Shown in pieces: positions 7,575-16,429 of a stretch of DNA of 64,000 bases. The notes under the pieces were generated by a model that searched no databases, was not told the origin of the DNA, and saw nothing but the letters and a program-made list of their open reading frames with translations. Location: assembly GCA_964435305.1 (NCBI GenBank), contig CAYSZH010000003.1:1-64000 (forward strand), given 5' to 3'. The translations under genes were made by a program, and so were the position numbers. The stretch is from Granulosicoccus sp964435305. GTDB lineage: Bacteria; Pseudomonadota; Gammaproteobacteria; Granulosicoccales; Granulosicoccaceae. Within the stretch, counting starts at the first letter, position 1. Each line of letters starts with the position of its first letter.

Positions 7575-9920
7575 TTATAACAACAGAGCTGTTGACTGCG
7601 ATGGCTCTATAGTACCGGATTGAGTACCGAATTGACGCCGTATTCTTACCAGCCCAAATAGGGCTAAAACCACGCTAAATGGGGCGCTCAGCCAGCCACC
7701 ACCGACTCTGACCTTACTGTTTACAGTTTCAGCCACAACGACATCGTCGTCAACGTTCAAATTTTGAACCGAATCGGGCGGGATTTGGACAACTTCAACT
7801 TCGGCGGCAAACACGTCATAAGGATCCTTTGGCGATTCCACAGCCTGAGGATTCGGCAACGGATTGTTTTCATTTTTACCGGGAAGAGATTCCGGTAGGG
7901 TAGCTTGAAACGTATCGCTTTGAGCAGTATCAGGCGCTGAACTCTCCGTTTGCACAGCATCGGTCTGCGCAAGCACAATGTCGCTCACCCGATACTCTAA
8001 CGTATACTCACTGCGCTGCTGCCCGGTCAGTGTCATGAATATTGTCGATTCCGTTTCTACATCAAGCACACAGGCCTGTGATTCACCAGCTTCAATATTG
8101 GTTGAGCACAGAACGCGATTCTTATTTTGGGCAGAAGCAGGCGCAGCTTCACTTATATACAACTCAACGTTCTCCGCAGCAGACACCTGTACTGTCAAGC
8201 TACCTGATAGCGGCGGCGTCACGTAGTTATCCCACGCCCCATTTTCAAGCACGGTAGCAACACGTTGGCCTGCTTCAACAACCGGTTGGCCAAGTTTTAT
8301 CGTAACGCCTTTAGACGGCACACCCGCATCATTCACGACAAAGAGTAAGTAATGACCTGGAGGTGCCGCATGCCGACTGGCAGGAAAAACCAAATTAAGT
8401 TGGTTCTGGTCTTGTGAAAATGTCAGAGGTACCAAACGCTGATCCTGATTCTCAGAATGTGTCGCAGACCCAAGCTTGATCAGATGCGCCTTTTGAATTC
8501 GCGTATCGTTGGCAATGGAAACAGTAACGGCTTCATCATAGTTTGCCAGGTGTGGAACTTGAAACAGCGCAGGTCGAATTGCCGGGGTGGAATCTTCAGC
8601 AAACAGGTAAGCCGGTGTAAAGATTTCGGCGTTTCGCTCCTCGTAACCTGCTGCATAGCAATCGCCACAGATACCGCCACCTGCGGATAAGACCCGTCCA
8701 TCTGGCAGCAACAACGCTACAGAGTGATACTGACGATCAGCGCGCATCGGATTCTGCGTAGTCCAGGTATTGTTTTGAGGGTTCCATACTTCAGGTATAA
8801 AAACACCACCATTGTTGCTGTAAAACTCGGTGCCATCATCGTTTCCACCTGTTACAAGCACCGATCCGTCGGCCAATATAGTGAGGTTATGTTGGCGTCG
8901 ACCGATGTTCATATTGCCTGCGCTGCTGGTTTGATGCGTCGAGGTGTCGATGACAATAGCCGATTGCGTCGCATCCGCTCCGCCTGCAACCAGGATTTTG
9001 CCCACGTCATACATGGCATAGCTACCATAGTCACGCAGCTTGATATCATCACGTGCAGATTTTTGTTCTATCTGACCTGTACCTTCCGTGCGAATGTCAG
9101 CAAGAAAGTTTTCTGGCCCAAAAGAGAGCACAGTCCCTTCTGGTGTTTGCTGCATCCATTGATAATCGCCACTGAGAAATTCATCGCTCATGGATTCAGG
9201 TAAATCAAAAGGCAAAGCTCGCCAGGTTTGATCAAACTGAAATACTTCGGCTATAGGGGTTGGCGTATAGCTTCCACCAAAGGTCAGCAATTCACCGTTA
9301 CTCAATGCGGCAACAGAGGAATACCAACGCGGCGCATTCATATTTGCCGTTCGATGCCAGGTATTACTTGTGGGGTTATAGATATTGCTATTGGACAATG
9401 GGCCGTTGGCACCCGCCCGGCCACCATCACCGCCAGCGAATACAACGCGGCCGTCCCATAAATGCGCAGAGCCAGCGCAGAACAAATCGGTATCTGTGTC
9501 GTTATTGGTTGCTGTATGGGTGTTAGTTATTGGATCCCACAGCGTTACACGCGTGGTGTAATTTTCAGTGGTGTGCGGATCATCATCAGAATCATCAGGT
9601 GTTGCATCCCATGCCAACACTTTACCGTTAAACAGCAAATTGGCATGCACAGCAACCAAAGGCCAATCGTAAACAGGAGACCATTGACCACCCAGGGAAG
9701 GCGCCATCACTTGATCGGCTGGATCATTAACAATTCTTGCACGACGTGACAGAGTCTCAAAAGATGTGATGGCTGTCACATCTGCATGTTCTTGCTCATG
9801 CGCAACTGCCGTGACGCCAATAGCCGCAAAAACCAGGGTGATCGTACTGATACAAACAGCGAATCCAGCGTCAGGTCGCTTTAGTAGCTTTCTGGAAGCT
9901 TCAGAGCGTCGTATTCGCAT
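7575..9920 (-). CDS. Secreted galactose-oxidase-like (DUF1929/kelch) copper radical oxidase
   Basis: The enzyme is built as a kelch beta-propeller followed by a DUF1929 immunoglobulin-like domain, as in galactose and glyoxal oxidases. Counting from the chosen start, the copper-radical site is complete: C148 (L-F-C-A-G) and Y200 (P-R-W-Y) for the thioether cofactor, axial Y398 and H399 (R-Q-Y-H-S), and H488 (A-T-H-S-E-N-x-D-Q-R). It should oxidise a primary alcohol or aldehyde and release H2O2 outside the cell. The start at 9920 gives a basic n-region and a hydrophobic core ending V-T-A-V-A-H, a plausible signal peptide; the frame stays open to a GTG at 10145. The C terminus (V-G-G-G-W-L-S, a hydrophobic helix, V-R-I-R-R) resembles a GlyGly-CTERM sorting tail, with about 20 extra residues after it. 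Confidence 0.85.
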   Translation of the reverse strand: MRIRRSEASRKLLKRPDAGFAVCISTITLVFAAIGVTAVAHEQEHADVTAITSFETLSRRARIVNDPADQVMAPSLGGQWSPVYDWPLVAVHANLLFNGKVLAWDATPDDSDDDPHTTENYTTRVTLWDPITNTHTATNNDTDTDLFCAGSAHLWDGRVVFAGGDGGRAGANGPLSNSNIYNPTSNTWHRTANMNAPRWYSSVAALSNGELLTFGGSYTPTPIAEVFQFDQTWRALPFDLPESMSDEFLSGDYQWMQQTPEGTVLSFGPENFLADIRTEGTGQIEQKSARDDIKLRDYGSYAMYDVGKILVAGGADATQSAIVIDTSTHQTSSAGNMNIGRRQHNLTILADGSVLVTGGNDDGTEFYSNNGGVFIPEVWNPQNNTWTTQNPMRADRQYHSVALLLPDGRVLSAGGGICGDCYAAGYEERNAEIFTPAYLFAEDSTPAIRPALFQVPHLANYDEAVTVSIANDTRIQKAHLIKLGSATHSENQDQRLVPLTFSQDQNQLNLVFPASRHAAPPGHYLLFVVNDAGVPSKGVTIKLGQPVVEAGQRVATVLENGAWDNYVTPPLSGSLTVQVSAAENVELYISEAAPASAQNKNRVLCSTNIEAGESQACVLDVETESTIFMTLTGQQRSEYTLEYRVSDIVLAQTDAVQTESSAPDTAQSDTFQATLPESLPGKNENNPLPNPQAVESPKDPYDVFAAEVEVVQIPPDSVQNLNVDDDVVVAETVNSKVRVGGGWLSAPFSVVLALFGLVRIRRQFGTQSGTIEPSQSTALLL

Positions 9921-10256
9921 GCAAAGCGCAATAGGTCTGCACAGCGCAGAAAACAGCGCAGCCTTGTTTTTCAGGAATGGAACAAAAGAATGTAAAGAAA
10001 TGGCTAGCATAGTTTTGCAGTAATCGATAACGCGTTTATTTGCTGAAAAAGCAACACCTGACGAGCTTACATTGATATGAAGCATTACCCGAGATATCCG
10101 TCTAAAATGCAAACTCGTGCAAGGCCGAATTGCGGCGCCGTCCACAAAGCCTGATCATGTGCGCTTTTTAGCTAAGGAGCAGCTACTTCAAACAGCAGCA
10201 TGAATATTTTTGGCCGATACCGTTAGAAATAATATCAAAACTATTTTCGCTGCTTT

Positions 10257-11186
10257 ATGACAATTCCTGCACATCCTATCGCGGTTGCCACCCTGAGCGA
10301 TCTGCCAGCTGTTTTGACACAATTAGAAACCATTCTGCTTGGCAAACGTGCCCAGCTGGAGCTTGCGGTTGCATGCTTGCTAGCTGAAGGGCATCTGCTG
10401 ATAGAAGATGTCCCAGGCACCGGCAAAACCACCCTAGCACAAGCACTTAGCGCTTCATTTGCATTGCCTTGGTCGCGAGTGCAATTCACCAGTGATTTGT
10501 TGCCGGCGGATATCGTGGGTGTGTCGATATTCGATTCAAGCGCACAGGAGTTTAATTTTAAACCGGGCCCTGTATTCACCAGCGTGCTACTGGCCGATGA
10601 AATCAATCGAGCACCACCAAAAGCACAAAGTGCGCTGTTGGAGGCCATGGAAGAGCGCCAGGTTTCAGTTGATGGTACAACGCATTCATTACCTGAAAAC
10701 TTCTTTGTTATCGCCACACAAAATCCGACAGAGCAACTCGGCGCATTTCCTTTACCAGAATCTCAACTTGATCGCTTCTTGTTGGGTATATCGCTTGGTC
10801 ATCCAGAACCGGATGTGGAAAGGGCCTTACTGGAGCAAGGTGATACTAGAGAACAAATTACACAACTAAATGCCAGCGCTACACCGCGTCAGCTGAGGCA
10901 ATGGATAGATGATGCCGCTAATGTTCATATGTCCGACACGCTCTACGATTATCTACTTGCCCTAATCGTGCAGTCACGCAAACAATCACAAGGCTTAAGT
11001 TCACGTGCCGGGCTAAATCTTGTAAAAGTTTGCCGCGCTATGGCCCTGGTGCAGGGTCGCAACCATGTTTTGCCAGATGATGTCTATCAGGTTTTCCCAG
11101 CCTTGGCCGGACACCGACTTACAGGCAAAGTAGGTAGCGGTAAAGAGGCAGCGCTGGAACTGCTACAACATGTGACTTCACCCTAA
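10257..11186 (+). CDS. MoxR-family AAA+ ATPase
   Basis: A 309-residue AAA+ ATPase of the MoxR branch. Walker A is D-V-P-G-T-G-K-T-T near residue 47, Walker B is L-L-A-D-E-I-N-R, and the family block A-T-Q-N-P-x-E-Q-x-G-x-F-P-L-P-E-S-Q-L-D-R-F follows. MoxR proteins act as chaperones that activate or assemble partner complexes, usually with VWA or DUF58 proteins encoded next door. Here the next two genes are a DUF58 protein and a membrane transglutaminase, the standard MoxR-DUF58-TgpA trio, although 97 bases separate this gene from the DUF58 gene. The specific client is unknown. Confidence 0.93.
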   Translation: MTIPAHPIAVATLSDLPAVLTQLETILLGKRAQLELAVACLLAEGHLLIEDVPGTGKTTLAQALSASFALPWSRVQFTSDLLPADIVGVSIFDSSAQEFNFKPGPVFTSVLLADEINRAPPKAQSALLEAMEERQVSVDGTTHSLPENFFVIATQNPTEQLGAFPLPESQLDRFLLGISLGHPEPDVERALLEQGDTREQITQLNASATPRQLRQWIDDAANVHMSDTLYDYLLALIVQSRKQSQGLSSRAGLNLVKVCRAMALVQGRNHVLPDDVYQVFPALAGHRLTGKVGSGKEAALELLQHVTSP

Positions 11187-11283
11187 ATTATCACAACACA
11201 GACAGCACCATTTACACATCCAAAAATTATTTTCTCGTGCTTACAGTGATTATTTATGAATTGAACGACAAGGTATCTGGCTC

Positions 11284-12252
11284 ATGACAAGTGCTACAGC
11301 ATCTTCTCTGCCGTCGGTGAAACAAAGGCTATTCAGAACACGAGCTGAAGATACACTGCCGATTAAAATCGAGCATCAACGTGTTTACATTCTACCTACA
11401 CGGCGCGGACTGGCTTATATTGTCTGCCTATTGTTCATGTTAGTCACCTCTGTTAACTACGCATTGAGTCTGGGTTACGCCTTATGCTTTTTACTGACTG
11501 GCATGTTTGCAGCCAGTTTACTGCACACATACAGAAACATGGCAGGCATCACCGTAGAACAGATTCACTCAAGCCCAACCTTTTGCGGGAGCAAGGCCAA
11601 CTTCACAATCGACTACTGCAATGAACAGCCATTCGACCGCTTTGGCATCATGGCAAAAACTATAGACTCTAGCTCTGCAAGCGATGTGTCAGCCAATGCA
11701 AGTAGCACCGTAAAATTATCCTTACCTGCTGAAGAACGTGGCTACCTCAAGCTTGGACGTATCACGTTAACAAGCACTTATCCGTTAGGCTTATGGCGCA
11801 CTTGGTGTTATGTGCATAGTGATTGCCATGCTCTGGTCTACCCTACACCCGAAACGGACCCGCCTCCAATGCCAGTCAACTCCAAAGCAGGTGAGGGCGA
11901 ACAGCGGCGCATTGAGAAACAGGGTGACATTGCAGGCTTACGCTCATACATACCAGGAGATTCGCCCTCAGCCATTGCCTGGAAAGCAGCAGCCAGAGGG
12001 CAAGGGCTTAAATCCAAATTATTTGATTCAGATTCTGGTGGTGGAGAAACAGAACTCACACCTACATCCACGCAATTGAGCAATACAGAAGCGCAATTGT
12101 CTCGATTATGCGCATGGGTTCTGCACGCGGAAAGCGCGCAGCTTAACTACTCATTGCTCCTGCCTGAACAAAGTAACTTCCCTGAGCAAGCACAGACACA
12201 GAAGGACCAAGCCTTAACGCAACTTGCTCTGTTCAAAGTGAGATTAAGTTAG
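11284..12252 (+). CDS. DUF58-domain membrane protein
   Basis: A 322-residue protein with two hydrophobic helices at about residues 40-80, followed by a soluble domain. The DUF58 signature G-D-I-A-G-L-R-S-Y-I-P-G-D-S-P-S-A-I-A-W-K is seen near residues 218-238; this is the usual R-x-Y-x-x-G-D-x-x-x-x-I-x-W-K block. It lies between a MoxR ATPase and a TgpA-like transglutaminase, and its TAG stop shares its last base with the GTG start of the next gene, which implies translational coupling. It is relatively short and I see no VWA MIDAS motif in it. Likely a membrane partner of the MoxR ATPase. Confidence 0.88.
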   Translation: MTSATASSLPSVKQRLFRTRAEDTLPIKIEHQRVYILPTRRGLAYIVCLLFMLVTSVNYALSLGYALCFLLTGMFAASLLHTYRNMAGITVEQIHSSPTFCGSKANFTIDYCNEQPFDRFGIMAKTIDSSSASDVSANASSTVKLSLPAEERGYLKLGRITLTSTYPLGLWRTWCYVHSDCHALVYPTPETDPPPMPVNSKAGEGEQRRIEKQGDIAGLRSYIPGDSPSAIAWKAAARGQGLKSKLFDSDSGGGETELTPTSTQLSNTEAQLSRLCAWVLHAESAQLNYSLLLPEQSNFPEQAQTQKDQALTQLALFKVRLS

Positions 12253-14339
12253 TGCCATTCAAGCCTCTCGCATTTATAAAAAGGCGCAAAGCACCTGCTA
12301 CAAGTTTGCCAATGAACAAAACGACCATTCATGCTTTGGCCGCATTGCTGTTTCTGGCACAACTACCCCATTTACTGCACTTACCTTTCTGGGTGAGCGT
12401 GCTTGGCATGAGCGTTGTCACACTAAAATTAGTAGAGTCCAAATATCATCAGCATCGTATCATCAAGCTGATACTGTCCTCAGGGGGTATGACTTTAATA
12501 GCCGTAGGCAGCGCCTTACTTATTCGACTCCACTTTGGCTATTTTATGGGCCGCGACCCCTGCGTTGCATTCTTGTTTATTCTGGTTTCGGCCAAATTTG
12601 CTGAAATAAGAAAACCCGGTGACGCCACTTTATTGCTATGCCTGGCCGGTTTTTTACTGCTGACGCAATACTTTTACTCACAATCCATTCTTTCAGCAAT
12701 CATTACCCTGCCCGCTGTCGCAGCATTAGGCAACGCTTTGATGGTGTTGCGAGACCCTGGCAACAGTCGAGCATTTAAAAGCAATTTAAAAGTGGTCGGT
12801 AAACTATTAATACAAGGCACACCACTGGCCTTACTCCTGTTTGTGGTATTCCCAAGATTACCAGGGCCGCTTTGGAGTTTACCCGACGATGCTGTCGCCA
12901 AAACCGGCCTCTCAGACTCCATGTCTCCCGGCACCATTGGCAATTTATCACAATCGGATGAAGTGGCTTTTCGTGTTGAATTTGAAGGCGCTATACCTCA
13001 TCGGAATCAACGCTATTGGCGCGGACCAGTACTGAGTGTTTTTGATGGGCGCAGCTGGACCTTAGCCGAATCTCAAATATCTGTTCGTCCAACAACAGAT
13101 CGACAAGCCGGTATTGGCTATAGCGTGATGTTGCAACCCAATAAGCAAAAATGGCTGTTTGCTCTTGACTATGCCACATCCCGCCCTCGCTCAATTGCGG
13201 CAAACGCAAACGATTCTCGTGTACTTGCAACAATGACATCCGATTTGCAATTACTCAGCCGCTCAGCGGTAACCCGGGTTACGCGATACGCTCAACGATC
13301 ATCGCTATCAGACCGATTTGTGCCAGTTCGTCGCCCAAGCAGCTTACTCACTCAAACAGCAGGTGTTAACATTAGAACAATCGCATTCGCAAAAGAATTA
13401 CGCGAAAAATCTTCAAGCGATACGGCTTATGTACAAGCCGTGTTGAACTGGTTCAATCAGGAAAAATTTCACTACACACTGCAACCTTCTTTGCTTGGAA
13501 GCCAGCCGGTGGATGAATTCTTGTTCGATACGCGCACCGGTTTTTGTGAACATTACTCGTCCGCGTTTGTCGTGCTTATGAGAGCGGCTGGTATACCCGC
13601 ACGTGTTGTTACAGGCTATCTCGGTGGTGAGATGAATGAAGACTATATGATCGTACGACAATCCGATGCCCACGCCTGGGCCGAGGTGTTTATCAATGGC
13701 GCATGGCAACGCTACGACCCAACCGGTGCCGTGGCACCGTCACGTGTTGATTCAAGTTTGGCAGCGGCCTTAGCTGATGGCGAACCCTTACCCTTGATGG
13801 CCAGGGCAGGCAATGACTGGTTAAAACGTCTGCGCTTGAATATGGACAAGATGAACCATGACTGGCAAAGGCTGGTGGTGGATTTCAACAACGAGTCGCA
13901 ATTGGGCTTTTGGAAAAATATTGGGCTACCACGACCACAACTCTGGCAAATCACTTTAATTGTTATCGTGATCTCAGCACTTTGGTGTCTGGCGGTATTG
14001 GGTGTACCGTTTATAAAACGTAAAAACCAATCGGCCACCGACCGTCTCTGGGAAAGATTTGTCGATACAGTAAATCGTTACGGCGTTACTCGTGGCGCTA
14101 TTGAACCGCCAGCTGAATTTGTTCATCGCGCGGCGAGTGCGGCAGGACGAGCCCAGTCAGATATTGCCCACATTGGGACAACATTAATCCAAATGCGATT
14201 TGAAGCCACAAGCACATCTACAAGAGATGAGAACAAACCCATGCAGAAACAACAGCGCGACTTGTCCCGCCGCCTGTTCTGGATAAATCTGTCCAGCGCG
14301 CTATGGCAGAGCAGGTTCTTCAGACATCTCAAGGTGTAG
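12252..14339 (+). CDS. TgpA-like membrane transglutaminase (DUF3488/DUF4129)
   Basis: A 695-residue protein with six or so N-terminal membrane helices (residues about 22-205), a large periplasmic domain, one further helix near 565-590 and a cytoplasmic DUF4129-like tail. The transglutaminase-like catalytic triad is intact: C432 in T-G-F-C-E-H-Y, H474 in S-D-A-H-A-W-A-E and D489 in R-Y-D-P-T. TgpA is essential for viability in Pseudomonas aeruginosa, with a suspected role in the envelope. Translation may start at GTG 12252, overlapping the DUF58 stop by one base, or at ATG 12312 just before the first membrane helix. Its 3' end overlaps the convergent enolase-family gene by 39 bases. Confidence 0.92.
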   Translation: MPFKPLAFIKRRKAPATSLPMNKTTIHALAALLFLAQLPHLLHLPFWVSVLGMSVVTLKLVESKYHQHRIIKLILSSGGMTLIAVGSALLIRLHFGYFMGRDPCVAFLFILVSAKFAEIRKPGDATLLLCLAGFLLLTQYFYSQSILSAIITLPAVAALGNALMVLRDPGNSRAFKSNLKVVGKLLIQGTPLALLLFVVFPRLPGPLWSLPDDAVAKTGLSDSMSPGTIGNLSQSDEVAFRVEFEGAIPHRNQRYWRGPVLSVFDGRSWTLAESQISVRPTTDRQAGIGYSVMLQPNKQKWLFALDYATSRPRSIAANANDSRVLATMTSDLQLLSRSAVTRVTRYAQRSSLSDRFVPVRRPSSLLTQTAGVNIRTIAFAKELREKSSSDTAYVQAVLNWFNQEKFHYTLQPSLLGSQPVDEFLFDTRTGFCEHYSSAFVVLMRAAGIPARVVTGYLGGEMNEDYMIVRQSDAHAWAEVFINGAWQRYDPTGAVAPSRVDSSLAAALADGEPLPLMARAGNDWLKRLRLNMDKMNHDWQRLVVDFNNESQLGFWKNIGLPRPQLWQITLIVIVISALWCLAVLGVPFIKRKNQSATDRLWERFVDTVNRYGVTRGAIEPPAEFVHRAASAAGRAQSDIAHIGTTLIQMRFEATSTSTRDENKPMQKQQRDLSRRLFWINLSSALWQSRFFRHLKV

Positions 14340-15491
14340 CGCACTGCCAGTGTACGGGTGCGCTTTAGCGACTTCAATATCCAACTCCACACCAATGCCC
14401 GGTTCAGTTGGCGGGATAACATAGCCCTCTTCCCAACGCATGGGCGAGCGCAGAATGCGCGAGTGAAAGCCTTCCCACCGCTCAATACTTTCCAGAATTA
14501 AAAAATTGGGTGTACACGTTGCCAATTGTGCGTTTGCTGCACCCTCAATTGGCCCGCAATACAGATGAGGTGCAATAAGAGCGTAGTAAGTTTCCGCCAT
14601 TGAAGCGATCTTCTTTCCTTCCAACAATCCGCCAACACGGCCCAAAGCCATCTGTAAAATGGATGCGGCCTGCGATTCAAGCACACGGGCAAATTCATAC
14701 TTGGTTGTTAGACGCTCTCCAGTGGCAATTGGTATGGTGGTTTGTTTTGCCACACGCGCCATCTCTTGTACGTTCTCAGGTGGCACCGGTTCTTCAAACC
14801 ACAAAGGGTCACTGGACTCCAGGCGGCGTGCCATACGAATTGCCCCACTTGCCGTGAATTGCCCATGTGTGCCGAACAATAAATCAGCTCGCTTCCCCAC
14901 CGCTTTTCGTAAGGTTTTAACAAATACCTCTGAGCGCTCAAGTTCGGTTTGCGAAGGCTGCCGCCCGTCATACACCGTATAAACACCCGCCGGGTCAAAT
15001 TTCAGTGCGGTAAACCCCATATCAACATATTCAAGCGCACGTTCAGCTGCCAAATCAGGATCGCTATAAACAGATTCATCCTCGCCTTCTCTTGGATAGA
15101 TATAAGTGTAACTGCGTAGTCGATCATGCACCTTGCCACCCAGCAGTTCATACGCAGGTTTATCAAGTGCTTTACCCATAATATCCCAGCACGCTGTTTC
15201 CAGCCCACTGAGCACGCTAACCAGAGAGATATCCGGACGCAATGTGTAACCACTGCCATACACACGACGCCACAGTTTTTCGATATGAAACGGATCGGCA
15301 TCTAAAAAATGCCGTTCAAACACATCTTTGACCATGTGCTCGACAACGCCTGGGCTGAAAGTGGCCGTATACACCTCACCAAAACCTTCAACGCCGGTAT
15401 CGGTTTTCAATCGTACAAAGATAAAGTAGCGCCCGCCATAGTGCGGCGGTGGATTACCAACAACATAGGTGTCAAGCTCAGTAATTTTCAA
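14301..15491 (-). CDS. Mandelate racemase/muconate-lactonizing (enolase superfamily) enzyme
   Basis: A 396-residue enolase-superfamily protein: an N-terminal capping domain (residues 1-120) and a barrel. Motifs on the barrel strands include L-K-F-D-P, G-T-H-G-Q, F-E-E-P-V-P-P-E, A-T-G-E-R-L-T and A-P-H-L-Y-C-G-P, placing it among sugar-acid dehydratase-like members. The third-strand metal ligand position appears as G-T-H rather than the common D-x-H, so the exact reaction is uncertain. It is the third gene of a minus-strand operon after a GH31 glycosidase and an MipA/OmpV outer-membrane protein (5-base gap), so a role in breaking down a sugar acid released from a glycan is a reasonable inference. 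Galactonate dehydratase is one possible annotation but is not proven. Confidence 0.85.
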   Translation of the reverse strand: MKITELDTYVVGNPPPHYGGRYFIFVRLKTDTGVEGFGEVYTATFSPGVVEHMVKDVFERHFLDADPFHIEKLWRRVYGSGYTLRPDISLVSVLSGLETACWDIMGKALDKPAYELLGGKVHDRLRSYTYIYPREGEDESVYSDPDLAAERALEYVDMGFTALKFDPAGVYTVYDGRQPSQTELERSEVFVKTLRKAVGKRADLLFGTHGQFTASGAIRMARRLESSDPLWFEEPVPPENVQEMARVAKQTTIPIATGERLTTKYEFARVLESQAASILQMALGRVGGLLEGKKIASMAETYYALIAPHLYCGPIEGAANAQLATCTPNFLILESIERWEGFHSRILRSPMRWEEGYVIPPTEPGIGVELDIEVAKAHPYTGSALHLEMSEEPALP

Positions 15492-15496
15492 TTCGC

Positions 15497-16429
15497 TTAT
15501 TCCGTTTCGTTTACGCTAATTGTGCGTTTACTTTTAAATGGCGTCCATAGCATGCCTAAGGCAAACCCTGTGCTGCTGTTGGTTTCGTGCAGCGTGCTGC
15601 GCGCATTGGCAGCACCACCAAAAAAACCAAATGCGACTCCGGCAAACATTCGTACGTTTTTCACGGGCCTTACTGCGGCACCTGCAAACAGGTTTGTTTC
15701 AAGGTAACCACCCTTAGCATCAAATACGGGCCGATCAGCGGTGGCAAAAGCGGCATCCACTTGATACAAATAATCCTGGAAACGTTGCGATGCAGCGGTC
15801 ACTTCCAGGTTGGCAATAAAATCGAATGTCCCACCAAGCACATCTCTTTGCGCAAAGCGTAAGCCGGTTAATGCAATCCAACCGCGTGCATTAGCACTTT
15901 CAAAATCGGTTGAGACGACGGCACGCAGTTTACTCTCCCAGCTAAGTTCTGTGCGGCTTCCATTTGACCAATAGCGATTAAGAATTCGATAGCTCAAGCG
16001 CGGGCCAAACTCAAAAAGCACATCCAAATCTGGTAAGCCTTCACGTGCACTATTACCCTCTGATTCAGCATTAAGTGCCCCGCCGAATGACAAATCCACT
16101 TTCAATCTGGGTTCTTCTACAGCCACAGCACTGACCCCACCACGCGCACCTAAGCGAAACAAGGGGCTTCGGTAGATAAAAAAGGGAAGCACAATTTGCG
16201 CTACATTAGGGTCTCTGGAGGCCGGGTAATCAAAGCCATTGACATAGCCACCGGCCAAACCAGCTTCCCATTGTGGTTTTTTCTCCAATCTAAATTCGTT
16301 ATCAACCTTACCCACATCATTAGAAACGTCATTATTGGCATGCGCTATTCCGCTAGCTGCGATAATACTCACCGCGATAAAGAGACCTACACGCAGGCTC
16401 AAACGAAAGTTGAGTTTGACTGTTTTCAA
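15497..16429 (-). CDS. MipA/OmpV-family outer membrane protein
   Basis: A 310-residue protein with an N-terminal signal peptide (basic start, hydrophobic core, cleavage around S-G-I-A-H-A). The mature part is rich in alternating beta strands, with P-x-W-x-x-G-L-A-G-G-Y near the start and a final A-L-G-M-L-W-x-P-F segment, the pattern of MipA/OmpV scaffolding or porin-like barrels. It overlaps the upstream GH31 gene by four bases (ATGA) and is followed 5 bases later by the enolase-family gene. The context suggests passage of sugars or sensing at the outer membrane, but the family also includes murein-scaffold and osmoporin-like members. Confidence 0.82.
   Translation of the reverse strand: MKTVKLNFRLSLRVGLFIAVSIIAASGIAHANNDVSNDVGKVDNEFRLEKKPQWEAGLAGGYVNGFDYPASRDPNVAQIVLPFFIYRSPLFRLGARGGVSAVAVEEPRLKVDLSFGGALNAESEGNSAREGLPDLDVLFEFGPRLSYRILNRYWSNGSRTELSWESKLRAVVSTDFESANARGWIALTGLRFAQRDVLGGTFDFIANLEVTAASQRFQDYLYQVDAAFATADRPVFDAKGGYLETNLFAGAAVRPVKNVRMFAGVAFGFFGGAANARSTLHETNSSTGFALGMLWTPFKSKRTISVNETE

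Noticed and set aside
13413..14485. Antisense frames of 98-120 residues inside the transglutaminase gene
   Set aside because: The gene on the plus strand has a complete catalytic triad and family architecture; the antisense frames have no recognisable features.
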